This document shows, piece by piece, positions 25,898 through 33,969 of a stretch of 55,843 nt of DNA; the stretch's first letter is position 1; each line of letters begins with the position of its first letter. Below the pieces are notes generated by a model. It ran no database searches, was not told where the DNA came from, and saw only the letters and a list, made by a program, of their open reading frames with translations. The position numbers were made by a program, and so were the translations under genes. The DNA is from an uncultured Bacteroidales bacterium (lineage in GTDB: Bacteria > Bacteroidota > Bacteroidia > Bacteroidales > F082), in the NCBI GenBank assembly GCA_900318465.1, contig ONKQ01000013.1:1-55843 (forward strand). Reading direction: 5' to 3'.

Positions 25898-26715
25898 CAT
25901 TCTTCCTGTTTCTCTTCCCAGCGTTCCTTGGTTTCCTCAATTTGCTCGCTGACGTTGTTGTAGGCGGTCAAGGCCACATCGGTGGCGGCTTGCGTAACTT
26001 CTTGTTTTGCACGACTTAATCCTGCGTTGATGAGGCTGGCAAGATTGCTGTATTTGCCTTCTGTCATCCGAAAGATGGCTTTTCCAAGTAGCGAAAGTTC
26101 TTGCTTGTCGTTTTCGTCATAGTCGAAACGCGATTTTTCCATCTTGATAAAGGCGAGATGGGTGTTCAGGCGGTAAGCCAAAAGGTCGAAATTGGGGCTG
26201 TCCATGTTCGCTGAGGTGGCAGCAATTTGGGTTTCGTTGGCCCTAATCGGGTTGAGTTCGGCTAAAATCGGAACATCGGTTTTTTCAATCACATCATGTT
26301 TTTCATCGACAACGATTTGCGACTTGACGAAATGGACGGGCTTGATGGGCAACGTGGATAGCCCAGATTGCGTTTCGATTCGGATGGCTTCAATGGGTTT
26401 CAGGTTGGCTATCGGCTCCACCGTGGGCAGCTGTTTTTCAGGCCAAAGCGTGACGGTGAGCAACAGTCCGGCGGCAGCGGCAGCCGAGGCCATCTTGACA
26501 TAGAGCGGCACGACGGAGCGTTTTTTCTTCAAACGCTCCTTGTCCTCAAACTCGATTTGTGGGGCTTCCAATCGGGGCAGTTCCTCGGTGAGTTCGCTCC
26601 AATCCAAGCCTTGTGCCTTGACGAAGGCTTGCAGCTCTGCCGCCCCTTCGGGGCTGAGGTTACCTTCCATGTAGTCAAGCAGATAGGCTTCGTAGTTGTC
26701 GGTGTTGATGTTCAT
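25897..26715 (-). CDS. putative anti-sigma factor
   Basis: 272 residues. The N-terminus NYEAYLLDYMEGNLSPEGAAELQAF is the short zinc-finger-less anti-sigma pattern common in Bacteroidota (Y.LDY.EG.LS). One membrane helix follows at about 72-90 (KMASAAAAAGLLLTVTLWP). The remaining 180 residues are predicted periplasmic, with a long charged C-terminal helix ending KERWEEKQEE. The start codon region overlaps the stop of the ECF sigma gene by 4 nt, the usual arrangement for a sigma factor and its membrane-bound inhibitor. The signal sensed is unknown. Confidence 0.78.
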   Translation of the reverse strand: MNINTDNYEAYLLDYMEGNLSPEGAAELQAFVKAQGLDWSELTEELPRLEAPQIEFEDKERLKKKRSVVPLYVKMASAAAAAGLLLTVTLWPEKQLPTVEPIANLKPIEAIRIETQSGLSTLPIKPVHFVKSQIVVDEKHDVIEKTDVPILAELNPIRANETQIAATSANMDSPNFDLLAYRLNTHLAFIKMEKSRFDYDENDKQELSLLGKAIFRMTEGKYSNLASLINAGLSRAKQEVTQAATDVALTAYNNVSEQIEETKERWEEKQEE

Positions 26716-27212
26716 GGCTCTGTGTCGATTAGGTTGTCAATGCTTTTGATGAAACGTTTCAATGCAGTGCGTCCACGGAAGATGTTGACTTTCACTTGTG
26801 CCTCGCTCATTCCCGTGATGTCGCCGATTTCCTGGTAGCTGTAGCCCTCGTAGTCGCGGAGAAGGATGGCGTTGCGTTGGGCTTCAGGTAATGTGGCCAA
26901 GGCCTTGTGCAGCGTATCGTTCACGTCAGGGTAGGGCGTTTTGGTGTTCAAGTCGGCGATTTGCGGCAGTTCCTCGATGCTGCTTTTGGGCATCCGCAGT
27001 CGTGCTTCGTCGATTATGGCATGATGGGCGATGGTGAAAAGATATGACATGGCACGGTCAAACTCCACGCTGTCAAGTCGTTCCCACACGCGGGCAAAGC
27101 TCTCCTGCACCACGTCCTCTGCATCCTCGCGGTTGCGCAAAGAGGCAAGGGCAAAGCGGAAAAGCCTGTCGGCATAGCGTTCCACGCACGTGTTGTACTG
27201 GTTTCTGTTCAT
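26712..27212 (-). CDS. ECF-family RNA polymerase sigma factor
   Basis: 166 residues. Region 2: YADRLFRFALASLRNREDAEDVVQE (core-binding DAEDVVQE), AMSYLFTIAHHAIID. Region 4: LPEAQRNAILLRDYEGYSYQE, then IGDITGMSEAQVKVNIFRGR, the DNA-recognition helix-turn-helix. Standard length for sigma-70 family group 4. It is co-transcribed with the downstream anti-sigma gene (4-nt overlap) and divergent from lgt. Target promoters cannot be deduced. Confidence 0.93.
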   Translation of the reverse strand: MNRNQYNTCVERYADRLFRFALASLRNREDAEDVVQESFARVWERLDSVEFDRAMSYLFTIAHHAIIDEARLRMPKSSIEELPQIADLNTKTPYPDVNDTLHKALATLPEAQRNAILLRDYEGYSYQEIGDITGMSEAQVKVNIFRGRTALKRFIKSIDNLIDTEP

Positions 27213-27272
27213 CGCGATATGTGTAATACGGAAAATGGGTGAAAAAGTTACACCGCAACGCGAAAATATTTC

Positions 27273-27280
27273 TACCTTTG
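27273..27280 (+). promoter_or_regulatory. -7 element of lgt
   Basis: TACCTTTG matches TAnnTTTG, 18 nt before the chosen lgt ATG at 27299. It supports that start over an in-frame ATG 60 nt upstream, which would lie ahead of the transcription start. Confidence 0.6.
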
Positions 27281-27298
27281 CCGAAAATTTTTCGAATT

Positions 27299-28204
27299 AT
27301 GCTATTGAACTACATCACTTGGAACGTCGACCCTGTATTGTTTTCCTTGGGAAACTTGCAGGTGCGTTGGTATGGCCTGCTGTGGGCCTTGGGCTTTTTG
27401 ATAGGTTACTTCATTATGAATCAAATCTATAAGAAAGAGAAGATGAGCAATGACGCGATGGATAAGTTGCTTATTTATATGCTGGTTTCCACCATCATCG
27501 GGGCGCGCCTCGGCCATTGCCTGTTTTACGAGCCTGATTATTATCTTTCCAATCCGTTGAAGATGCTTGCGGTTTGGGAAGGCGGATTGGCCAGTCATGG
27601 CGGTGCCATCGGCATTTTGATTGGATTGTGGCTTTATGTGCGCAATTACAACAAGTCGACGAAAAAGGCTAAAACCGACCTTCAGCGAATCAGCTACATC
27701 TGGATTCTCGACAGAATCGTGGTGGCGGTGTGCCTTGTCGGTGCCTTGATTCGTGTGGGCAATGTGATGAACCACGAGATTTACGGTACACCGACTTCGT
27801 TGCCTTGGGGCTTCGTCTTTTTGCGTGGCGCGGAACAATTCTGCGGCACTTTCGACAACTACACGGCCTGCAATGCTTGGAATGCACCCTGTCCGCCGAG
27901 CGAATGGCTGCCCTGCCATCCGACGGGACTTTACGAGGCCTTCTTCTGCCTTGTGGCGATGGGCATCCTGCTGTGGATGTACTACAAGCGCGACCTCGGC
28001 CACAAGCAACCTGGCCTGATGTTTGGCACCTTCCTCATCATCATTTTCGGCTCGCGCATCTGCATTGAGTTCCTGAAAAACGTGCAAGTCGACTTCGAGC
28101 GCAACATGACCTTCGACATGGGCCAATGGCTTAGCGTTCCTTTCGTCATCATCGGCATCGTGATGATTGTTTGGAGCTTTATCCATAAAGAAAAAGCAGC
28201 GTGA
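27299..28204 (+). CDS. lgt: prolipoprotein diacylglyceryl transferase
   Basis: 301 residues from ATG 27299 (MLLNYITWNVDPVLF). An integral inner-membrane protein with about seven hydrophobic segments. It transfers diacylglyceryl from phosphatidylglycerol to the lipobox cysteine, the first step of lipoprotein maturation, and so serves the many SC-type lipoproteins in this window. Family motifs: VRWYGLLWALGFLIGY, GARLGHCLFYEP, WEGGLASHGGAIG, and the Lgt signature region ALIRVGNVMNHEIYG with its conserved Arg, Asn and Glu. HPTGLYEAFF is also present. The last codons and stop lie in a terminator stem shared with the convergent gene. Confidence 0.95.
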   Translation: MLLNYITWNVDPVLFSLGNLQVRWYGLLWALGFLIGYFIMNQIYKKEKMSNDAMDKLLIYMLVSTIIGARLGHCLFYEPDYYLSNPLKMLAVWEGGLASHGGAIGILIGLWLYVRNYNKSTKKAKTDLQRISYIWILDRIVVAVCLVGALIRVGNVMNHEIYGTPTSLPWGFVFLRGAEQFCGTFDNYTACNAWNAPCPPSEWLPCHPTGLYEAFFCLVAMGILLWMYYKRDLGHKQPGLMFGTFLIIIFGSRICIEFLKNVQVDFERNMTFDMGQWLSVPFVIIGIVMIVWSFIHKEKAA

Positions 28205-28218
28205 AAACGCTGCTTTTT
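28191..28218. terminator. bidirectional terminator between lgt and the DUF2723 gene
   Basis: AAAAAGCAGCG (28191-28201) and CGCTGCTTTTT (28208-28218) form an 11-bp perfect stem with a 6-nt loop that contains the lgt stop codon. A- and T-runs on the two sides allow termination in both directions. Confidence 0.88.
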
Positions 28219-28226
28219 CTTTTGGG

Positions 28227-31200
28227 TCATTCCGTATAATATAAGGTAAGATACTCCGTAAGCTTTTCGGTGATCCAGTCGTACAGTTCCTTGCGCTCGT
28301 ACTTCTGGGCCACGCTGCCGAAGTGTCGCAGCAGGTCGCCGCATTCGCTGATGTCTTCAGCATAGTAGGCGCGGAATTTGGGCGACATGCTGCCGTAGTA
28401 CCGCATCTTGTCGTAGAAGTTGCCCGCGATGTTGCGCATAAACTGGTCGCCTTTCACAGTGTCGCCGCAGATGTAGTACATCTCGGGGAATTGGTAGCAA
28501 CGCAGGTCGAAGGGGAACTTGTCGTTGGGGAAGAACTCCTGGAATTTGTCCATGACGATGACGGCTGAGTCGAACTGGTCGTGGTTGACCAAGGCCTGCG
28601 CCAAACGGGAGTAGGCTTGCTGGGCATACACGGAGTTGCGCACACTCTCACGGTCAGGCACCACGCCTTCTTGGTTCATGTTGCCCCATTGCGCTTTGTT
28701 GATCAGCAGGTCGTAGCTGCCGTCGCGATAAACGCCGCCGAGACCTTTGTAATAGTCTTCAGCCGGGACGGGGATGAAACGGTAGGCAAGGCCTTCCATG
28801 TGCAAGAACTTGTCGATGCCCAACACTTTTGACATGTCGTTGAACGAGGTGAAGTAGACGGGACGTTCCCAGTTGTTGGTGGCCATGAAGTCAAGGAGCA
28901 GGATGGCGTTTTTCCAAAGGGTGTTGTCCTTGATGTCCCATTCGATGACATCGACGATGCGGTCGGCCATGCTTTCTGGCACGATGCCGTTGCGGAGGCA
29001 GGCTTCCTTGTCGACGGTGAGTTTCAGGCTGCGGCAGGGGATGTATTTGTAAGTCACATCGTAATAATGCTTTACGGCCTTGGGGTTGTGGATGAAGTCG
29101 ATGAGTTGCTTCAACTCAATGCGCTTGCCGCTGAAGTACTCTTCTTCCTCGACGGGCAGCGATTCGTTCACGCCGTTGTTGTATTCTTGGGGTGTCAAAG
29201 TCAAAGGCAGACGCTCCGAGTCGTACACCTTGCGGCCCATCTGGTGGGCGTACCAATAACCGCTCGACAGCATGTAGTTGACCACACGCACATCGGTGCG
29301 GAAACCTTCCACCTCTTGCACGTACCACAAGGGGAAAGTATCGTTGTCGCCTCGGGTGAAGATGACGGCATTGGGTGGTAGCTGTGCGAGGTAGTTCTTT
29401 GCCCAGTCGCGGGCCGAAGTCTTGCCTGAGCGGTTGTGCTCTTCCCAACCGTTGGCGGCCAAAACACAAGGCACGGCCAAGAAGCAAATCAGGCCGATGG
29501 CCACGGTGGTGACCATTGTCTGTTTCTTGACTAACTTGCCGACCCAGTCGATGAGGGCGATGACACCAAAGCCAATCCAAATGGCGAAGGCATAGAAGGA
29601 GCCGGCATAACTGTAGTCGCGCTCGCGAGGTTGTCTTGGAGTCTGGTTAAGGTAGATGATGATGGCCAAACCCGTCATGAAGAAGAGCAGGAAGATGATC
29701 CAGCTTTGCTTCAGGTCTTTCTTGAGCAGCCAGAACAGGCCGAACAAGCCAAGGATGAGGGGCAGGAAATAGTAAGTCGTCCGTCCTGGGTTTTGCAGGC
29801 AGGCGGGGATGTTGTCTTGGTCGCCGAGGCGGGCGTTGTCGATGGCGCTGATGCCGCTAATCCAGTTGCCGTTGTTCAGTTCGCCCTGACTCTCAATGTC
29901 GTTCTGACGGCCTACAAAGTTCCACATAAAGTAGCGCCAGTACATCCAATTGCATTGGTAGTCGATGAAGAACTTCATGTTTTGCCCGAAGGTGGGCTTG
30001 CTCACCGTGACCATCTGTCCGCGCAGGTTGCGAACCTTCACGTTCTCGCCCACGATGTTTCCGCTGGGGCTCTTGCGGTAGCTCTCATACATTTGCTGGT
30101 GTGCGCCGGGTTGTGGACTCCACATGCGCGGGAAGAGGGTCTTCAACTCATCGGGATAGACGGGGACGCAGTTCTTGTTTTCGTCGGTGATGACGTAACG
30201 GCCTGCCTCCTTGTCCTTTACATAGATGGGCTTGCCGTCTTTCACTCCCGTGGCAACGGCGTTGTAATAAGGCCCGTACAGCACTGGGGCACTACCTCCA
30301 TATTGTTCACGGAGCAGGTAGGAAAGCATGGCGGGCGCATCCTTTGGCTCGTTTTCGTTGATGGGTGGATTGGTGTTGGCACGGATGACCAACATGAAGA
30401 ACGATGAATAGCCGATGAGAATGAACACAAGCGAAAGGAGAGCCGTGTTCAAAATCACTTTCTTGCGTTTGGAGGTGGCAATCAAGCCCCAAGCGATGAG
30501 GCCTATCAGCACAGCGAAATAGATGACGGTGCCAAGGTTGAACGGCGCATGGAGCGTGTTAACGAAGAACAATTCCGTCTTGCCTGCCAAGTTGACCACC
30601 TGTGGGATGAGGAACATGTTGATGAACCATACCAGCGCCACCGAAACCACGCCGGCGAGGACAAAGCCCCAGAACGAGGTCTTTTTCCATTTCCTGAAGT
30701 AAATCACATACACGATGGCAGGTATGCACAGCAAGTTAAGCAGGTGTACGCCAATGGACAAGCCGATGAGGAAAGCGATGAGAATGAGCCAACGGTTGCT
30801 TTGCGGGTCGTCGGCCACTTGCTCCCATTTCAGGATGGCCCAGAAAGTTACGGCAGTGAAGAACGACGACATGGCATAGACCTCACCCTCAACGGCATTG
30901 AACCAGAACGATTCGGTGAAGGTGTAGGCCACTGCACCGACGAAGCCGGCCAGCAGCACACCTATTTTATTAACCCAAGGCGCATCTTCGCCCTCTTTCA
31001 TCCACACCTTGCGGGCCAGCATGGTGATGGTCCAGAAGAGGAAGACGATGGTGAGTCCGCTGCAAATGGCCGACATCACGTTGACCATCATGGCCACTTT
31101 GGTGACATCGCCGCCAGCAAAGAGGGTGAAGAAACGTCCCAAAAGCTGGAACAAAGGTGCCCCAGGGGGATGGCCCACTTGCAGTTTGTAAGCCGTTGAA

Positions 31201-31316
31201 ATGTACTCGCCGCAGTCCCACCAGCTGACGGTAGGCTCCAGCGTGAGAAAATACACGACGGTGGCGATCAGTCCTGCCAACCATCCTGTAATGTTGTTTA
31301 ACCTTTTGAATGTCAT
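28227..31316 (-). CDS. DUF2723 membrane glycosyltransferase (protein O-mannosyltransferase-like)
   Basis: 1029 residues from MTFKRLNNITGWLAG, chosen over an ATG 51 nt upstream because family members begin a few residues before this first helix. Residues 1-520 hold about twelve membrane helices with the DUF2723 opening LEPTVSWWDCGEYISTAYKLQVGHPPG in two stretches. Asp/Glu in WDCGEY correspond to the DE motif of GT-C transferases. A second block has RQPRERDYSYAGSFYAFAIW. The soluble C-terminal half (from about 640) includes FTRGDNDTFPLWYVQEVEGF and TPR-like helices. It presumably transfers sugar from a lipid carrier to exported proteins on the periplasmic face. O-glycosylation in Bacteroidota is known, but this protein's acceptor is not. 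Confidence 0.85.
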   Translation of the reverse strand: MTFKRLNNITGWLAGLIATVVYFLTLEPTVSWWDCGEYISTAYKLQVGHPPGAPLFQLLGRFFTLFAGGDVTKVAMMVNVMSAICSGLTIVFLFWTITMLARKVWMKEGEDAPWVNKIGVLLAGFVGAVAYTFTESFWFNAVEGEVYAMSSFFTAVTFWAILKWEQVADDPQSNRWLILIAFLIGLSIGVHLLNLLCIPAIVYVIYFRKWKKTSFWGFVLAGVVSVALVWFINMFLIPQVVNLAGKTELFFVNTLHAPFNLGTVIYFAVLIGLIAWGLIATSKRKKVILNTALLSLVFILIGYSSFFMLVIRANTNPPINENEPKDAPAMLSYLLREQYGGSAPVLYGPYYNAVATGVKDGKPIYVKDKEAGRYVITDENKNCVPVYPDELKTLFPRMWSPQPGAHQQMYESYRKSPSGNIVGENVKVRNLRGQMVTVSKPTFGQNMKFFIDYQCNWMYWRYFMWNFVGRQNDIESQGELNNGNWISGISAIDNARLGDQDNIPACLQNPGRTTYYFLPLILGLFGLFWLLKKDLKQSWIIFLLFFMTGLAIIIYLNQTPRQPRERDYSYAGSFYAFAIWIGFGVIALIDWVGKLVKKQTMVTTVAIGLICFLAVPCVLAANGWEEHNRSGKTSARDWAKNYLAQLPPNAVIFTRGDNDTFPLWYVQEVEGFRTDVRVVNYMLSSGYWYAHQMGRKVYDSERLPLTLTPQEYNNGVNESLPVEEEEYFSGKRIELKQLIDFIHNPKAVKHYYDVTYKYIPCRSLKLTVDKEACLRNGIVPESMADRIVDVIEWDIKDNTLWKNAILLLDFMATNNWERPVYFTSFNDMSKVLGIDKFLHMEGLAYRFIPVPAEDYYKGLGGVYRDGSYDLLINKAQWGNMNQEGVVPDRESVRNSVYAQQAYSRLAQALVNHDQFDSAVIVMDKFQEFFPNDKFPFDLRCYQFPEMYYICGDTVKGDQFMRNIAGNFYDKMRYYGSMSPKFRAYYAEDISECGDLLRHFGSVAQKYERKELYDWITEKLTEYLTLYYTE

Positions 31317-31373
31317 AATGGTATAAAAATGTTTTGTTGATTGTCGAATCGTTTTCTGCTTTGCCAAAAATCA

Positions 31374-32054
31374 TTATTTGACACTGGTCTTGATGTTCTT
31401 GTCTCTTGCTGGTGTCTCTTGGTCTTGCTGGTGCTCGGCCCTATATTTGCCTTGTGGCACATCCTCGAAGACGAACCAGTTGCACATTCTCGCGGCCACA
31501 ATGTGGTCGGTCAAAGCCGTGTTGATGGCCGAAACTGCAACGTTGGCCAACGCTCCAACAAGGCCTCCACCATAATTGTTGTCGTCACTCAGGTTGAGAT
31601 AAAGGTCGCAAGTGCGGTCAAACAGTATTTCGTTGGTGCGTGTCGATTTTATGATGAATTTCAGTTTGGTCTGGATGCCAAAACCAATCTTCTTCCACTC
31701 GTCGATGACGGAGAAGATGACGGCATCGGCACCAAATACCCTGCCGAACATGCCCACGCTCTGGTCGATGAAGTTCTCGGCATCGTAGGCACTCTCGGCC
31801 TTGAAGATTTCCATGGCCAAGTGGGGCGAAATCACATAATAGCCGGCTTCGGCCAAAGGCAGGCTTATCGAAGTGTAAAGCAGCTCCTTGGCTTCCACAT
31901 TGTTGGAGTTGTTGATGGGCGGCATGACCAACAAGGTCACAGGCTTCTCTTCGTACATCTTGGGATATAATTCGCCTCGTGTGTGTTTCATTGTGTTGCA
32001 CGAGGCAAAACATAACGAGCAGGCCGCAATCAGAATGATGAATAACTTTTTCAT
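31374..32054 (-). CDS. DUF799 / GNA1162-type lipoprotein
   Basis: 226 residues with lipobox CFASC. The mature part opens KHTRGELYPKMYEEKPVTLL, then VMPPINNSNNVEAKELLYTS, SLPLAEAGYYVISPHLAME and FGADAVIFSVIDEWKKIGF. This order is the GNA1162/DUF799 family, an outer-membrane lipoprotein related to the TolB-like N-terminal fold. It is last in the four-gene minus-strand operon that starts with CsgG (33739). The pairing CsgG-DUF4810-DUF799 is conserved in many Gram-negatives and thought to form an envelope complex of unknown cargo. The C-terminal 30 residues are hydrophilic and rich in Gln/Lys, unusual for the family. Confidence 0.82.
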   Translation of the reverse strand: MKKLFIILIAACSLCFASCNTMKHTRGELYPKMYEEKPVTLLVMPPINNSNNVEAKELLYTSISLPLAEAGYYVISPHLAMEIFKAESAYDAENFIDQSVGMFGRVFGADAVIFSVIDEWKKIGFGIQTKLKFIIKSTRTNEILFDRTCDLYLNLSDDNNYGGGLVGALANVAVSAINTALTDHIVAARMCNWFVFEDVPQGKYRAEHQQDQETPARDKNIKTSVK

Positions 32055-32057
32055 GGC

Positions 32058-32513
32058 TTATTGTTGGCTGAATTTTTTTACAAGAGGCGTGATGAAAACC
32101 GCCGATTCGGGATAGAGTTCCATCTCCTTTTGGAGCATTTCCAGGCCTCTTTCTCTGAACAAGGCACCATAGTCGCTCAAGTCACCAAAGATTTCCTTTT
32201 GCTGTTTTGTGGCATGGTTGAGGAAAATCTGTGGCGTATCGGGACTGAGCAGCAGGTAGCCATACTCGGCACAAATGCCGGGCGGGACTATCCCTCTCGC
32301 TCCTCCCGGGTGTTTCACCATGTAGGTGTATTGACACAACAACGCGCACACGCTTGAAGGGCTTTGTGTGTGGTAATAATCATACATAAGCACTTCATAA
32401 TCATACGCTTTCTCGGTGCTTTTGTAATTCCCCCAATTGTACAGCATTGCTTTTTGGGGGCCGCACGAACTGAACAGGACGGCAAAAAAGGCAACAACGA
32501 GGAGTTTCTTCAT
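32058..32513 (-). CDS. DUF4810 lipoprotein
   Basis: 151 residues with lipobox LFSSC. MLYNWGNYKSTEKAYDYEV is the typical YxWGxY opening of DUF4810, and PPGICAEYGYLLL is its second conserved block (P.G..AEYGYLL). It ends ELYPESAVFITPLVKKF. It overlaps the 115-residue lipoprotein gene upstream by 4 nt and precedes the DUF799 gene by 3 nt. It is the small partner in the CsgG/DUF4810/DUF799 trio. Confidence 0.85.
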   Translation of the reverse strand: MKKLLVVAFFAVLFSSCGPQKAMLYNWGNYKSTEKAYDYEVLMYDYYHTQSPSSVCALLCQYTYMVKHPGGARGIVPPGICAEYGYLLLSPDTPQIFLNHATKQQKEIFGDLSDYGALFRERGLEMLQKEMELYPESAVFITPLVKKFSQQ

Positions 32514-32857
32514 AACTCGATGATTTTGGTGTCGCCAGTCGAAAGCATCACATCTTTTGAATAGACGGTTTGTCCGTTGCGGGTCACTTCCACTTTGTGA
32601 CGGCCAGGCGTGGTCACGATGGACTGTTTGGCGGTCTGCTTGATGTTGCGGCGGGTCTTGTGGGCGATGTCTTTCACTGTTTTGGTCGCATACTGCTGAC
32701 CATCAATGGTGACGTCGATATCGTAGGCACTCGAAGCCGAGAAGCATACGGCGGCCTTGTCTTCAATGCCCGAAGTGACTGTGTAGTTGCCAACGCCACA
32801 AGAGTTGAACAAAGTGGCAACAAAAAGGCAAAGGGTGGCAATGATGATTTTTTTCAT
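32510..32857 (-). CDS. small lipoprotein of the CsgG operon
   Basis: 115 residues with lipobox LFNSC. After a short strand region (VCFSASSAYDIDVTIDGQQY) comes TTPGRHKVEVTRNGQTVYSK, a PEGA-like beta pattern (G.H.V.V..NG). It sits between CsgG (3-nt gap) and DUF4810 (4-nt overlap), so it is a fourth member added to the usual trio. I know no specific function. PEGA-like folds are carbohydrate- or peptidoglycan-linked in other proteins, but that is only an analogy here. Confidence 0.65.
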   Translation of the reverse strand: MKKIIIATLCLFVATLFNSCGVGNYTVTSGIEDKAAVCFSASSAYDIDVTIDGQQYATKTVKDIAHKTRRNIKQTAKQSIVTTPGRHKVEVTRNGQTVYSKDVMLSTGDTKIIEL

Positions 32858-32860
32858 GGC

Positions 32861-33739
32861 TTATTCCTCCATTAAGTAATAAAGTTCAAGGTGGTCTGTG
32901 TCGATGGCTTCGCCTTCGTAGGTGGCAAACGAAATCTCGGTTTCTGGCGTGTCGCCATAGTTGGAGTTCACCGTGATTTGGCCCATTCTCTTGCCGGGAA
33001 GTTCAACGGTGGCGCCCGTCTGCGGGTTGTTCACCATCTTACCTTTTTTATAAAGGCCGAACTTGCTGCCTGGGGTGATGCCTTGCGTTGCGCCGCCCGA
33101 AATGACGTAGTTGCCGTCGTCCACGGTCAGCACATAGCCGCGCCACGGTTTGTCCATGCACTTGTTGATGATGTTTTCCACCAATTGGGTGAGGGCAGCC
33201 GAAATGGCCTTGTCGCTCAGCGTGGCATCGAAGCCAGCAGTGCCGCCGAGACCCAAAGTGGTTTTCGACGAGGTTTCGGCTTGGCCTCTGGCTTCGTCGG
33301 AATAGATGATGAGGCCAGTAGCGGCATCCACGAGGCGCACGTTCACAGCGGCCTCAACGGTTTGGGTCTTCGTGGAGCTGAAGATGCGCTCGTCGCCTTC
33401 GGTCTTGCGCCCGAATTGCGTGATGGAGCCGAGGATGATGTAGTCGGCACCGATTTTCTTCATGTCCGCGCCTGATTCCTGCATGAGGATGTCAAGGTCG
33501 TCGCGCTCAAGCAGGATGAACTTTCCGCTGGCGGCCAACTTCGACGAAAGGATGTCCATGGCTTGCTTGCGCATGGGGTCGTTCTCACGGTCGTAGAAGA
33601 TGCCTTTGCCGTATTGGGTTTCGTTGGAGAATCGGCCGATGGCCACCTTGCGTTTCAGTGTTTTGCCCTCTTGGGCGAAGGTCGTGATGCTGAATGCTGC
33701 AACGAGCAAAACAGCAAGAATCAGTCTGATGTTCTTCAT
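32861..33739 (-). CDS. CsgG family exported protein
   Basis: 292 residues with a Sec signal (cleavage near TTFAQ) and no lipobox cysteine. RKVAIGRFSNETQYGKGIFY, LSSKLAASGKFILLERDDLD, GADYIILGSITQFGRKTEG and AAVNVRLVDAATGLIIYSDEARG follow the CsgG/HfaB fold, in which nonamers make a secretion pore for curli. The residues after 210 form a GxKFGLYKKGK SH3-like strand set. It is the first gene of a four-gene lipoprotein operon. No curli subunits are present, so it more likely builds an envelope complex with DUF4810 and DUF799 partners. Confidence 0.85.
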   Translation of the reverse strand: MKNIRLILAVLLVAAFSITTFAQEGKTLKRKVAIGRFSNETQYGKGIFYDRENDPMRKQAMDILSSKLAASGKFILLERDDLDILMQESGADMKKIGADYIILGSITQFGRKTEGDERIFSSTKTQTVEAAVNVRLVDAATGLIIYSDEARGQAETSSKTTLGLGGTAGFDATLSDKAISAALTQLVENIINKCMDKPWRGYVLTVDDGNYVISGGATQGITPGSKFGLYKKGKMVNNPQTGATVELPGKRMGQITVNSNYGDTPETEISFATYEGEAIDTDHLELYYLMEE

Positions 33740-33869
33740 TTTGATGTGTTTTATGGTTGATTAATTATTTCTAATCGTACAAATAAATTGCAAAAATACT
33801 AAATTTTGGCTTACACCTTTGTAAAAAACGGAAAAAAGACCACTTATTGCCTCAACTTGAACTTTTTTG

Positions 33870-33899
33870 TTGCTCGTAATGAATAATTCCGTATTTTTG
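33870..33899 (+). promoter_or_regulatory. promoter of iorA
   Basis: TTG at 33870-33872 and TATTTTTG at 33892-33899 with 19-nt spacing match the Bacteroidota -33/-7 consensus. The start codon at 33970 leaves a leader of about 65 nt, which contains AAATCTT(A/T)AA repeats. Confidence 0.65.
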
Positions 33900-33969
33900 C
33901 CCAAATCTTAAATCTTTAACTTTGAAATCTTGAATTTTAAATCTTAAAATATTGAATCAACGAAACGAT

